From contig JAAWAY010000151.1 in NCBI GenBank assembly GCA_022792415.1, forward strand, positions 1 to 36,420: DNA of 36,420 nucleotides, given 5' to 3'. Below the pieces are notes generated by a model. That model was given only the letters and a program-made list of their open reading frames with translations. It was not told where the DNA came from and did no database searches. Below, one piece after another: positions 28,190 to 36,420 of this stretch. The translations under genes and the position numbers were made by a program. Source of the DNA: Eggerthellaceae bacterium. Its GTDB lineage: Bacteria; Actinomycetota; Coriobacteriia; Coriobacteriales; Eggerthellaceae. Within the stretch, counting starts at the first letter, position 1. The number at the start of each line of letters is the position of its first letter.

Positions 28190-28730
28190 CGACACCACGT
28201 TCACCACGACGCCGGGGCAGACCATCGCCCGCGAGCAGCTTATCGCGTACCTGAACACGGCCACGGCGGCCGCCCCCGTGTGGGGCGCTCTTGGAACCCG
28301 CGTAGAGGATTCCAACATGGACTACGATTGGAGCGACGAGAGCAAGCAGGACGTCCTCGGCAACGTCCACTCCACCATGAAGAAGCCCATCATCACCCAG
28401 AGCTTCGACCCCTGCAACCTCGACTCCGGCGACAGCGCCATCTCGAAGGTATGGAAGCTGGGAGTGCATGACCAGGACGCCCAGGCCCTCTGCAGCATGG
28501 ATCTGCTGATCGTCCACCTCTACGCCGGCTCCACCGCCGCGCCCTTCGCCGAGCGCTACCCGTCCTCCATGGTCAAGCCCACGGGCCTTGGCGGCGAGGG
28601 CGGCGGCTCCATCGAGATGCCTATCGACATCACCTACGGCGGCAAGCGCGAGACCGGCACGGCCAACATCGCCGCCGACGGCAAGGTCACGTTCACGCCC
28701 GACGGCGCGGCGCCCGCCAAGGTCAACTAG
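28182..28730 (+). CDS. Major tail protein
   Basis: The 182-aa protein has the sequence and position of a tail tube protein: APVWGALGTRVEDSNMDYDWSDESKQDVLGNVHSTMKKPIITQSFDP, DSAISKVWKLGV, LLIVHLYAGS, ERYPSSMVKPTGLGGEGGGSIEMPIDITYGGKRETGTANIA. It would polymerise as hexamer rings around the tape measure. The short C-terminal tail ends in a Pro/Ala segment. It is followed by the two tail-chaperone-type genes. Confidence 0.9.
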   Translation: MANDTTFTTTPGQTIAREQLIAYLNTATAAAPVWGALGTRVEDSNMDYDWSDESKQDVLGNVHSTMKKPIITQSFDPCNLDSGDSAISKVWKLGVHDQDAQALCSMDLLIVHLYAGSTAAPFAERYPSSMVKPTGLGGEGGGSIEMPIDITYGGKRETGTANIAADGKVTFTPDGAAPAKVN

Positions 28731-28747
28731 CGGGGGGAGGAGGAGAA

Positions 28748-29200
28748 ATGGCGAAGAAGCTCTCTTTTGACACCGGCGTAGCCGAGTACGACATCAACGG
28801 CAAGGTGAAGGTGCGCTTCAACCCCACCGACAGCGGGTTCGTCGAGCGCCTGTACAAGCTGTTCAGTGACCTCGAGGCGAAGCAGGGCGAGTTCCAGGAG
28901 CGCATTGACGAGATCGGCGAAGACGGCGAGGCCATGTTCGCATACGCCGCAGAGCGTGATGCGGAGATGCGCGCGATGATCGACGGCCTGCTCGGTGACG
29001 GCGTGGCAGCCGCGCTGTTCCCCGGAATGAACTGCTACGCCCTGGCCGACGGACTCCCGGTGTGGGTGAACCTCATGTTCGCCCTTGCCGAGGAGGTGGA
29101 GAAGGCGTACGAGGACGAGCAGGGCCGCAGCGACCCGCGCATACGCGGCTACAACAAGAAGTACGAGGCCATGCGCGCGAAGTACAAGCGGGTGAAGTAG
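28748..29200 (+). CDS. Tail assembly chaperone (DUF6673-like)
   Basis: The 150-aa protein begins after a strong GGAGGAGG site. It has a beta start (LSFDTGVAEYDINGKVKVRFNPTDSGFVERLYKLFSD), an acidic helical middle (LEAKQGEFQERIDEIGEDGEAMFAYAAERDAEMRAMIDGLLGDG) and VNLMFALAEEVEKAYEDEQG. This resembles DUF6673 proteins that precede Gp15 in similar phages. It takes the place of gpG-type chaperones. No slippery sequence is obvious at its end. Confidence 0.8.
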   Translation: MAKKLSFDTGVAEYDINGKVKVRFNPTDSGFVERLYKLFSDLEAKQGEFQERIDEIGEDGEAMFAYAAERDAEMRAMIDGLLGDGVAAALFPGMNCYALADGLPVWVNLMFALAEEVEKAYEDEQGRSDPRIRGYNKKYEAMRAKYKRVK

Positions 29201-29203
29201 CCG

Positions 29204-29797
29204 GTGTTCTACGACCTCCCTACATCGGTTGAGATAGGCGGCGCCACGTGGCCCATCCGCAGCGACTTCCGCGCCGCCATCGACATGATCCAGATCATGG
29301 CCGACCCGGAGATCGACGACCGTGAGCGCACCCTGCTCCTGCTCGAGGTGTTCATCGACGAGTGGGAGGAGGAGCGCGAGGACGGCGAGGTCGTGTCCCA
29401 CGGCTGGTGGGAGATCAGCACGTCCGACTACCAGGAGGCCGTCGAGAGGGCCTTCTGGTTCGTCGGTGGCGGCAAGGAGGGCGGCGGCGGGCGCAAGCCG
29501 AAGCTGATGGACTGGGAGCAGGACTTCCAGCTCATAGTCTCCCCCGTGAACCACGTGCTGGGCTTCGAGTGCCGTGAGGCCGAGTACCTGCATTGGTGGA
29601 CGTTCCTCGGCGCCTACTACGACATAGGCGACTGCCTGTTCGCGCAGGTGGTCGGCATACGCAAGAAGAAGGCCAAGGGCGTGAAGCTCGACAAGTCAGA
29701 CCAGGCGTTCGCGAGGGAGAACGCCGACCTGGTGAACCTGAAGGTGAAGGCCACCGCCACGGAGGAGGCGGTGTTCGATGAGTGGATTAGGGCCTAG
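29204..29797 (+). CDS. Gp15-type tail protein
   Basis: A GTG at 29204 gives 197 aa. The sequence follows the bacteriophage Gp15 family: LPTSVEIGGATWPIRSDFRAAIDMIQIMADPEIDDRER, DYQEAVERAFWFVGGGKE, LMDWEQDFQLIVSPVNHVLGFECREAEYLHWWTFLGAYYDIGDCLFAQVVGIRKKKAKG. The family lies between the chaperone and tape measure genes and is thought to act in tail assembly, possibly with the preceding protein as a two-gene chaperone set. Confidence 0.9.
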   Translation: MFYDLPTSVEIGGATWPIRSDFRAAIDMIQIMADPEIDDRERTLLLLEVFIDEWEEEREDGEVVSHGWWEISTSDYQEAVERAFWFVGGGKEGGGGRKPKLMDWEQDFQLIVSPVNHVLGFECREAEYLHWWTFLGAYYDIGDCLFAQVVGIRKKKAKGVKLDKSDQAFARENADLVNLKVKATATEEAVFDEWIRA

Positions 29798-29799
29798 CG

Positions 29800-32247
29800 A
29801 TGGCTGAAGACGGAAGCATAACGTTCTCCACCGCGCTCGACAACGAGCAGCTTGAGCGTGAGCTGAAGCGTGCCGAGCGCGAGGTGAAGGAACTAGAGGA
29901 CAAGGTGTCCAAGTGGAACGGCAACAAGTCGGCCATCGAGCAGCAGATGGAGAGCGCGGAGCGCGCCATCGAGGCCACGAAGGCCGAGATAGCCAGCCTC
30001 ACTGCCAAGATGGAGGCGGTGCCGGAGAACATCGGAGACCCTGACGCATACCTGCGGAGCCAGCAGCAGGTGAAGAAGTACGAGGCGATGATCGCAGACG
30101 CCAACGGTCACCTAGAAGGTCAGGTCGCCGACATCGACAAGCTGAACAACAAGTGGCAGGAGGCCGACGGCAAGGTCTCGCAGTACGGCGGTCAGCTCAA
30201 CACGGCGAAGGCGCGCCAGAAGGAGCTTGGGACGGAGTACGCCGCGTCGATGGGCAGGGCTGGCGCCGCGACGGGCAAGGGGCTTGCGGCCATGGGGGCC
30301 AAGTGGGACGCCTTCGCCGCGAAGGTTCAGGCGCACATCAAGAAGCTGTTCGTGTTCTCCTTAGTCCTGGGCGCGCTGTCGAAGATGAAGGACTACCTGT
30401 CCGAGGCTGTCAAGGAATCAGACCAGTTCTCTGCCAGCTTCGCCAACCTGAAGGCCACGCTCGCCGGGTTCGCGGCTCCCATCGTCAGCCTGGTGACCAG
30501 CGTCCTTACGGGCCTCATCAACGTCGTGACGTCGATGCTGATGTCACTTGCGCGCCTGATCGACATGGTTTTCCGCACCGATATAGCCGGATCCATCAAG
30601 GCGGCGAAGGACGCCGCTAAGGCGGCCGAGCGGGAGGCAAAGGCAAAGAAGAAGACGGCGAAGGCCGCCAAGGAGGCCACCAAGCAGATCATGGCGTTCG
30701 ACGAGATCAACGCCATGGCCGCCGACCGCAGCGCCGATACTGACACGGGCATAGGTGACGGGGGCGGCGCCCTCGACTGGGACGCCCTGGGCGCGGGCAA
30801 GATCGACGAGGCCCTGGCGCAGATCATGCTCATCCTCGGTGCGGCCCTGCTTGCCGTTGGCGCCATCCTCGCGTTCTCGGGCATCAACATCCCGCTGGGC
30901 ATCACGCTCATGGCCATAGGCGCGCTCATGATCTACACGGCGGCGTCAGAGCAGTGGGATAACCTGCCAGCAGAGGTTCAGCAGGCTATAACGGCCGTGA
31001 TGCTCGTCGTGGGATCGGCGCTACTCGTCCTTGGCTGCATCTTGGCGTTCGCGGTTCCCGGTGCCCAGGCGCTCGGCATCGGGATGATGGCGGCAGGGGC
31101 CGCCCTCCTGTGGTCTGCCGTCGGCATCAACTGGGACAGCATGGACGCCGAGATGAAGGGCGTCGTGTCGGGGCTCATGGGCCTGCTGAGCGCGGCCCTC
31201 CTCGTCGTCGGTGCCATCCTCTGCTTCTCCGGAGGGGGAACACCGCTCGGAATCGGCCTCATTGCCCTTGGCGCAGCCGGCCTAGCTGCTGATGCGGCCA
31301 TCAATTGGGACTCTATGCCTGATGAGATCAAGAACGTCGTATCGGTATTGTTTGGGGTGCTGAGCGTCGCCTTCCTTGTCATCGGAGCGGTTCTCGCCTT
31401 CTCTGGGCCAGCTATGGCCCCGGTAGGCGTCGGACTGATGCTCATAGGGGCTGGGCTTCTTGTGGCGAACGCGGCCCTGAACTGGGATCGTATGCCGCAG
31501 GAGGTAAGGAATACCGTCTCAACGATCATGACTATAGTCAGCGGGGCTCTGATAGTCATAGGAATCGTCCTGATCTGCACCGGCGTCGGGATTCCCCTCG
31601 GAATCGCCTGCATCCTGGCCGGAATCGGCTCGTTCGTCGCAGCTGTCGCCCTCAACACCGATTGGTTCCTCGGCATCGTGCAGGACATATGGGCGGGGGT
31701 CACCTCGTTCTGGAACAGCTACATCGCACCCATCTTCACCTACCAGTGGTGGGCCGACAAGTTCAAGTGCATCGCAAACGGATTGATCCGCGCGGTCAAC
31801 AACGGGCTCAACGCCTTCGGCGGCTTCATCAACAACGTCACTAGCGGCTTGTCTGGGTTGCTGCGCGGCTTCGGCATCGAGTGGTCGTGGTCGGTGAGGA
31901 TGCCTCAGCTGCCGTACCTGGCGCAGGGCGCTGTGATCCCGCCTAACCGCAAGTTCGCGGCCGTCCTGGGCGACCAGAAGAGCGGCTACAACCTCGAGGC
32001 ACCCGAGGGGCTGATCCGCCAGATCGTCCGTGAGGAGGCGGGCATGGGCGGCCAGGACATGGTGAACGCGGTGCAGCAGGGCATGGCGCTCGCATTGATG
32101 CAGATGCTTCCGATCCTCAAGGAAGACCAGGGCGGCGATGTTGTCTTGTCCCTGAACATAGACGGGGTGCAGTTGGCGGTTGCCAGCGAGAAGGGCCGGG
32201 CTACCGCCGTGCGGCGCGGGATGCTGAAGCCCGAGATCGTGTTCTAA
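29800..32247 (+). CDS. Tape measure protein with tandem membrane-hairpin repeats
   Basis: The 815-aa protein has a coiled-coil N-terminus (15-145), a hydrophobic segment near 180-250, a Lys/Ala-rich helix (265-295), and five tandem repeats of about 58-59 residues between about 335 and 625. Each repeat has two hydrophobic helices with an LGIGL-type turn and ends in an N/Q-W-D box: W386, W445, W503, W562 and W622, the last degenerate. The C-terminal part (VQDIWAGVTSFWNSYIAPIF; YLAQGAVIPPNRKFAAVLGDQKSG) is the family's usual end. It sets tail length and may insert into the host membrane during DNA entry. Confidence 0.93.
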   Translation: MAEDGSITFSTALDNEQLERELKRAEREVKELEDKVSKWNGNKSAIEQQMESAERAIEATKAEIASLTAKMEAVPENIGDPDAYLRSQQQVKKYEAMIADANGHLEGQVADIDKLNNKWQEADGKVSQYGGQLNTAKARQKELGTEYAASMGRAGAATGKGLAAMGAKWDAFAAKVQAHIKKLFVFSLVLGALSKMKDYLSEAVKESDQFSASFANLKATLAGFAAPIVSLVTSVLTGLINVVTSMLMSLARLIDMVFRTDIAGSIKAAKDAAKAAEREAKAKKKTAKAAKEATKQIMAFDEINAMAADRSADTDTGIGDGGGALDWDALGAGKIDEALAQIMLILGAALLAVGAILAFSGINIPLGITLMAIGALMIYTAASEQWDNLPAEVQQAITAVMLVVGSALLVLGCILAFAVPGAQALGIGMMAAGAALLWSAVGINWDSMDAEMKGVVSGLMGLLSAALLVVGAILCFSGGGTPLGIGLIALGAAGLAADAAINWDSMPDEIKNVVSVLFGVLSVAFLVIGAVLAFSGPAMAPVGVGLMLIGAGLLVANAALNWDRMPQEVRNTVSTIMTIVSGALIVIGIVLICTGVGIPLGIACILAGIGSFVAAVALNTDWFLGIVQDIWAGVTSFWNSYIAPIFTYQWWADKFKCIANGLIRAVNNGLNAFGGFINNVTSGLSGLLRGFGIEWSWSVRMPQLPYLAQGAVIPPNRKFAAVLGDQKSGYNLEAPEGLIRQIVREEAGMGGQDMVNAVQQGMALALMQMLPILKEDQGGDVVLSLNIDGVQLAVASEKGRATAVRRGMLKPEIVF

Positions 32248-32256
32248 GGGGGGCTA

Positions 32257-32649
32257 GTGGCGAGCAGTCTTGAAGTGGGAACGAAGCTGAGTGACCTGCG
32301 TGAGGTGCCGGTCGAGCCCGACACGATCAACTGGGGCCTGAACGACATATCGTCCTCTGACGCGGGGCGCACCCAGGACGCCAACTGCACCATGTACAAG
32401 CACCGCATAGCGCAGAAGCGCAAGCTGTCCCTGTCGTGGCTCAACCCCACGCTCGAGCAGACGTCGACTATCCTCAAGATGTTCAACCCCGAGTACATCT
32501 TCGTTCGCTTCGTCGACCCATACGAGGGGCACTCCGTGACGCGTGAGTTCTACACGGGCGACAAGGCGTCGCCGTTCAAGAGCATAACGCTCAACGATCC
32601 GGCGAGAACCGTCCTGACCTCGCTCTCGTTCGACATAGTGGAGCGGTAG
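32257..32649 (+). CDS. Distal tail-region protein (DUF6711-like)
   Basis: A GTG at 32257 gives 130 aa. The pattern INWGLNDISSSDAGRTQDANCTMYKHRIAQKRKLSLSWLNPTLEQTSTILKMF, FVRFVDPYEGHSVTREFYTGDKASP and a beta end with SLSFDIVER matches DUF6711 proteins, placed after tape measure genes in similar phages. It is likely part of the tail tip. Exact function unknown. Confidence 0.82.
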   Translation: MASSLEVGTKLSDLREVPVEPDTINWGLNDISSSDAGRTQDANCTMYKHRIAQKRKLSLSWLNPTLEQTSTILKMFNPEYIFVRFVDPYEGHSVTREFYTGDKASPFKSITLNDPARTVLTSLSFDIVER

Positions 32650-34803
32650 ATGATCAACGTATCGTATGAGTTCAAGGCAGCGGCGATTGACGAGCCGAAG
32701 TACCTCTCGAAGGCAGAGCTGGTGCTTGCCTCGGGCAAGCGCGTCAACCTGACCGGCGACGACTTCCTTGGCGAGTTCCAGTTCGACCACTCGACGTCGG
32801 CGCAGGGGACGTTCGAGGTCGGGGCGGCCGTGACCGGCAGCTTCCGCTGCTCCCTCAACAACATAGACCAGAGGTTCGAGAAGTACGACTTCACCGGCTC
32901 ACGTCTCATCGTCCAGCTCGGCCTGCTCCTACCCTCAGGGGTGGAGGAGTGGATTCGCAAGGGCACCTACTGGGTCGAGCAGCCCGACAGCTACAGCGGG
33001 CGCATAGACCTGTCATGCGTCGACTCGATGATTAAGTTCGATCGCCCCTACGATGACGTCACGACCCGGTACCCGGCCACCGCGTCAACTGTGGTGCGCG
33101 ACGTGTGCAGCAAGTGCGGCGTCCCCCTGGCGTACTCTAACTTCGCCAACAGCAATGTCGTGTTCAAGGTGCGCCCCGAGGGCTGCACGTGCCATGACGT
33201 GATCTCCTGGGCCGCCCAGGCAACGGGTAACTACGCGCGCATAACCAACGAGGATCGTCTTGAGCTGGCGTGGTACGACCCCTCGGCGTTCGAGGACGAG
33301 GATTGGCTTGACGGCGAGGAGTTCGACGACGGCTCGCCCTACCAGTCTGGCAGCAAGGCTGACGGCGGGAACTTCATCGACTACACGTCCGGTTACGTGT
33401 GCGACGGTGGAACCTTTGAGAACGGGAACATCGTCAACCTATATGCCTACAGCAGCGCGCAGGTTATGACCGATGACGTAGTGGTCACCGGCGTGCGCGT
33501 CACCGCCTCGGATGAGGCCAAGGCCGACGGATCGGCGGGCGAGAAGGGCGAGACGGCGCTGTCCGGCTCCGAGGGCTACGTCATCGAGATAGAGGGGAAC
33601 CCGCTCATAGCCTACGGTGAGGCGTCAGCTGCGGCACGCCGCATAGCGGCCCGCGTGGTGGGCCTGGTGTTTCGGCCTTTCGACGTGTCGAGCATCGGCG
33701 ACCCGAGCGTCGAGCCGGGAGACCCCTGCGTCATAACCGACCGGCTGCAGAACACCCATCGGTCGTACCTTACATCGGTGGGGTTCAAGGTCGGCTCCTT
33801 TGCGGCCTACAGGTGCAGCGCCGAGGCCCCGCTGCGCAACTCCGCCTCCTACGGCAGCGCGGCGACGCGGGTGATCAAGGGCCTTCAGTCTGCGATAAAG
33901 GCCGAGCAGACCGAGCGCGAGGCGGCTATCCAGCGTCTGAACGACGACCTTGAGAACTCATCCGGCATCTACACGACCAGCGAGCGCGATTCTGGCGGGG
34001 CGGTCACCTGGTACATCCACGACAAGCCAGCGAAGGCCGACAGCAAGTTCGTGTGGAAGGTCAACGCGGCCGGGATGGGGATCAGCGTCGACGGGGGCAA
34101 GAGCTACGCCTACGGCCTCGACAAGTGGGGCAACGCGATCCTCAACTCGATCTACGCCATCGGCATCAACGCCGACTACATAGACGCCGGCGCGCTGCGC
34201 GTGAAGAAGAACGGCAAGACCGTGTTCTGCGCGGACGCCGGGACAGGGGACTTCTGGTGGGACACGGCGTACAGCAAGCTCAGCAATGACGGGAAGCTCA
34301 CCGTGGCGAGCGGCAAGATCGGCGGCTTCACGCTTGAGAAGGACGCCATGTACTCGAACGGAAAGTCCGGGATCGACACGCTTGTCAAGGGCGTCTACAT
34401 GGGGCCGGATGGGCTGTCAACGTCAGGAACTCCCAATGGCTATAGGTACATGTCGTGGGTAACCGTCAAGAACGGCGAGATCAAGGGCGGGTGCTATGAC
34501 ACGTCTGACAAGAAGAACCATGACTCCGGGTGCATAAGGTTCGACTCGGGGAATTTCAAGTACGGCACCTCGTCAAACATAGAGATAGGCGGCAGGGAGA
34601 ACATCTCGCTCTGCTCCCCTTACCTCATCGTCAGTACGGCGAATCCCTACAACGCCTGGTCAACTGGGAAAACCGGCGTTGGGTTCACCGGAAGCCAGTT
34701 CGTAGGTACGGGCCTAAGGCAGAACGGGAACCTCATAACCATAGTCGGCAGGTACATGCATTTCGTCAACGGTATTTTCGTCGGTGCCGATACGTACCAA
34801 TAG
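32650..34803 (+). CDS. Tail-tip/baseplate protein, large
   Basis: The 717-aa protein starts directly after the previous stop. The N-terminal ~400 residues resemble the tail-tip hub of Gram-positive phages: KYLSKAELVLASGKRVNLTGDDFLGEF, GTYWVEQPDSYSGRIDLSCVDSMIKFDRPY, STVVRDVCSKCGVPL, VEPGDPCVITDRL. A coiled segment (IKGLQSAIKAEQTEREAAIQRLNDDL, near 415-440) follows. The C-terminus has beta-helix-like repeats (GMGISVDGGKSYAYGLDKWGNAILN; IGGFTLEKDAMYSNGK; ITIVGRYMHFVNGIFVG) typical of fibre or spike segments. No peptidase catalytic triad was picked out by eye, so enzymatic activity is not claimed. Confidence 0.85.
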   Translation: MINVSYEFKAAAIDEPKYLSKAELVLASGKRVNLTGDDFLGEFQFDHSTSAQGTFEVGAAVTGSFRCSLNNIDQRFEKYDFTGSRLIVQLGLLLPSGVEEWIRKGTYWVEQPDSYSGRIDLSCVDSMIKFDRPYDDVTTRYPATASTVVRDVCSKCGVPLAYSNFANSNVVFKVRPEGCTCHDVISWAAQATGNYARITNEDRLELAWYDPSAFEDEDWLDGEEFDDGSPYQSGSKADGGNFIDYTSGYVCDGGTFENGNIVNLYAYSSAQVMTDDVVVTGVRVTASDEAKADGSAGEKGETALSGSEGYVIEIEGNPLIAYGEASAAARRIAARVVGLVFRPFDVSSIGDPSVEPGDPCVITDRLQNTHRSYLTSVGFKVGSFAAYRCSAEAPLRNSASYGSAATRVIKGLQSAIKAEQTEREAAIQRLNDDLENSSGIYTTSERDSGGAVTWYIHDKPAKADSKFVWKVNAAGMGISVDGGKSYAYGLDKWGNAILNSIYAIGINADYIDAGALRVKKNGKTVFCADAGTGDFWWDTAYSKLSNDGKLTVASGKIGGFTLEKDAMYSNGKSGIDTLVKGVYMGPDGLSTSGTPNGYRYMSWVTVKNGEIKGGCYDTSDKKNHDSGCIRFDSGNFKYGTSSNIEIGGRENISLCSPYLIVSTANPYNAWSTGKTGVGFTGSQFVGTGLRQNGNLITIVGRYMHFVNGIFVGADTYQ

Positions 34804-34813
34804 GAGGCTGATA

Positions 34814-35185
34814 GTGCTAATTAGCAACAAGCGCATGTCTGAGATGATCGACCAGCTAGCCCCGGTTCTAGAGAACAGAGACATCGTCGGATACGCGGCC
34901 GCACGCAACACGCGCGTCCTCCGCTCTGAGTGCGCAGAGTTCCTTGACATGCAAAAGCGCCTGATCATCGAGCTTGGCGAGCCTGTCCTGGACGACGATG
35001 GCAACCCTACGGGGGAGATCGAGCTAGCGTTAGACTCGCCGAGATTTGCCGAATTCTCAGAGCTTATCGGGAAGTTGGCGGACGTAGAGCATGAGGTGGA
35101 GTTGTTCACGCTCCCCATCGAAGAGGCCATCGGAAAGCTGACGGGTACGCAGTTACTCGCGCTCGACTGGATGTTTGAGGAGTAG
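34814..35185 (+). CDS. DUF1617-like tail-region protein
   Basis: A GTG at 34814 follows TAGGAGG with good spacing. An ATG earlier in the frame lies inside the previous gene. The 123-aa product is helical: MIDQLAPVLENRDIVGYAAARNTRVLRSECAEFLDMQKRLIIELGEPVLDDDGNPTGEIEL, then FSELIGKLADVEHEVELFTLPIEEAIGKLTGTQLLALDWM. This order is typical of DUF1617 proteins beside tail fibre genes. The function is unknown. Confidence 0.8.
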   Translation: MLISNKRMSEMIDQLAPVLENRDIVGYAAARNTRVLRSECAEFLDMQKRLIIELGEPVLDDDGNPTGEIELALDSPRFAEFSELIGKLADVEHEVELFTLPIEEAIGKLTGTQLLALDWMFEE

Positions 35186-35187
35186 AG

Positions 35188-35895
35188 ATGGCAATTCAGC
35201 ACAGACGCGGAGTCTACACGAGATTTGACCCCAAGCGCCTGGTGGCAGGGGAGTGGGCCATAGTCCTGTCGGGAGATCCCATCGCCTCCGACGGCATGGC
35301 CGCCTATATCTGCTTCGCCAGCGGTACGGTCAAGCGCGTGGCGACCTACGAGGACATGGCGGACTTCTTCGCCCAGATCAAGGACGACGCGGTGGCCTAC
35401 GTCTACGACGTGTCCACGGCTGACGCTAGGGCCGAGTACGAGCGCCTGCGCGACCTCATGGGGGATCAGGAGGCGGCGCGCGTGCTGGCCGAGGAGGGCC
35501 GCGTCTCAGCGGAGGAGCTGCGCGTCACCGCCGAGGAGGCCCGCGCCATCGCCGAGGCCGCGAGGGCCGCGTCCGAGGAGGGGAGAGACCTCGTCATCAA
35601 GGATTTCGAGCAGAAGGTTGCCGACGGCTTCTTCGACGGCGCCACCTTCCGCCCGGCGATCGACGAGCTGGGCAACCTCTCGTGGAGCAACGACAAGGGC
35701 CTCGAGAACCCGGCGACCGTGAACATCAAGGGGGAGAAGGGCAACGACGGCGTAGTGACAGAGCTGTCTGCCGGGATGTACGCCCTGCAAGTGGAGCCTG
35801 ACGGGCACCTGTGGCTCGTCTACGGGGACGGCGCGAGCCTCCCCGACCTGAGCATAAGCGACGACGGCCACCTGTGGCTGGGATTGGAGGGCTAG
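35188..35895 (+). CDS. Baseplate/fibre protein with trimeric coiled coil
   Basis: The 235-aa protein starts with a small N-terminal domain (MAIQHRRGVYTRFDPKRLVAGEWAIVLSGDP, YICFASGTVKRVATYEDM) that likely docks to the baseplate. A coiled coil with repeated E-E-x-R heptads (about 75-135: LAEEGRVSAEELRVTAEEAR) follows, then a beta part (FRPAIDELGNLSWSNDKGLENP; a GEKGND turn) and two short DGHLWL repeats at the end. It resembles the linker-plus-receptor-binding layout of baseplate upper proteins. It overlaps no neighbour. Confidence 0.82.
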   Translation: MAIQHRRGVYTRFDPKRLVAGEWAIVLSGDPIASDGMAAYICFASGTVKRVATYEDMADFFAQIKDDAVAYVYDVSTADARAEYERLRDLMGDQEAARVLAEEGRVSAEELRVTAEEARAIAEAARAASEEGRDLVIKDFEQKVADGFFDGATFRPAIDELGNLSWSNDKGLENPATVNIKGEKGNDGVVTELSAGMYALQVEPDGHLWLVYGDGASLPDLSISDDGHLWLGLEG

Positions 35896-35896
35896 G

Positions 35897-36420
35897 ATGC
35901 CTAGGATCGACCTCGGGCGAGTGGTTGGGCGCGATGGCGGGTTCGGCCCCGTCCACGCCAACTACGTCAACAACGGCGGCGAGCCGAACGTGAGCGTGAG
36001 CATGGCGGGGGAGGACGACGCCAAGGAGTTCAGCTTCAACTTCGAAAACTTGGTGAACGACCCCATCACCTCGTCGGAGATCGAGAGCGTCGCCAACGGC
36101 CTCGACGTCGCCGACTCGTCCAGCACCCTCACGCTCACCGGCCTCAAGAAGCTGTGGACGATGATCAAGGCGAAGTTCGCAGCCATCAAGCACGGCCACA
36201 GCGGGTCGGACATCACCGACGGAACACTCTCGCGGGCCAAGATCGACCCCGCATTTGAGGGCGACATCGCCGATTTGGAGGCCGCCTGGGAATCGGTAGG
36301 CCAGGCGAGGCGTCTTACAAATATCGGATGCACGCAGTACAACGCTTGGATTGAGGTCACCGGGACGACCGGCGAAAAGAGGATGCTCGTCTTTAACGAC
36401 AAGGAGATCAGTGTGCAGAA
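35897..36420 (+). CDS. Tail fibre protein, 3'-partial
   Basis: ATG 35897 opens one base after the previous stop; the frame stays open for 174 codons to the window edge. The start MPRIDLGRVVGRDGGFGPVHANYV and the segment LTLTGLKKLWTMIKAKFAAIKHGHSGSDITDGTLSRAKIDP are typical of Gram-positive phage fibres, where a helical shaft leads into a receptor-binding part. A beta part (YNAWIEVTG, KRMLVFND) has begun by the edge. The rest is not visible. Confidence 0.8.
   Translation, partial: MPRIDLGRVVGRDGGFGPVHANYVNNGGEPNVSVSMAGEDDAKEFSFNFENLVNDPITSSEIESVANGLDVADSSSTLTLTGLKKLWTMIKAKFAAIKHGHSGSDITDGTLSRAKIDPAFEGDIADLEAAWESVGQARRLTNIGCTQYNAWIEVTGTTGEKRMLVFNDKEISVQ

Noticed and set aside
29150-29215. Possible programmed frameshift joining the DUF6673-like and Gp15-type genes
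   Set aside because: Tail chaperones often use frameshifting, but the genes do not overlap, no slippery heptamer is visible at the first stop, and Gp15-type proteins normally have their own start.
34814-36420. Lysis genes or the right attachment site
   Set aside because: No holin- or endolysin-like sequence and no copy of the tRNA 3' end appear before the window edge; the fibre gene is still open at 36420.

Overview
This GC-rich window holds one temperate siphovirus-type prophage entered from its left end. The first ~140 bases are host chromosome: a tRNA-Leu(UAA) gene whose 3' end is the probable attachment site. Everything from the integrase (214) to the right edge reads as phage. Several things suggest an actinobacterial host, most likely a gut Coriobacteriia/Eggerthellaceae relative: high GC, frequent GTG starts, strong GGAGG-type ribosome binding sites, and small proteins I associate with that group. 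The host is an inference. The right end of the prophage, the lysis genes and the second att site lie outside the window. No gap longer than about 300 bases lacks a gene.

Layout. (1) 60-3363: tRNA/att, then a leftward lysogeny block with a tyrosine integrase, a DUF2335-like two-helix membrane protein, a membrane-anchored DUF5067/DUF4352-like protein, and a CI-type HTH-S24 repressor. (2) 3364-3543: an AT-rich divergent control region with a candidate operator dyad over a -10 box. (3) 3544-14663: a rightward early operon of about 27 small, mostly overlapping genes. It contains small DNA-binding proteins, a YraN-like protein, a DUF1351/Bet/SSB recombination cassette, a putative replication initiator with an internal iteron array (candidate origin), a DnaC-type helicase loader, an HNH nuclease, a DUF4406 protein, a MazG-like protein, a Lar-like fusion and many zinc-ribbon proteins. 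It ends at a hairpin terminator. (4) 14781-16830: a second divergent switch with a leftward HTH regulator facing a small HTH protein and a BRO/ANT antirepressor. (5) 17003-36420: the late region. It runs ParB-DUF4417 fusion, two small basic proteins, TerS, TerL, SPP1-type portal, minor capsid protein with a JAMM-like C-terminal domain and a small candidate partner gene, YjcQ-like protein, Cys-rich protein, VRR-NUC nuclease, scaffold, major capsid protein, four head-tail connector proteins, major tail protein, two tail chaperone-type proteins, tape measure, distal tail protein, tail-tip protein, DUF1617-like protein, baseplate/fibre protein and a fibre gene cut by the window edge.

How it works together. 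The integrase and repressor maintain lysogeny. On induction the early operon would make the annealing protein and SSB and load the host replicative helicase at the iteron array. The second switch with its antirepressor sits where it could time the change to late expression. Late genes package DNA through a PBSX-like terminase and an SPP1-like portal and build a long non-contractile tail.

Most notable: nine AATCA repeats at 11-12 bp spacing that change reading frame inside the initiator gene; a minor capsid protein carrying a possible polymorphic-toxin module; a ParB-DUF4417 fusion at the head of the late operon; and an identical 20-bp intergenic element placed ahead of both the packaging genes and the scaffold/capsid genes.
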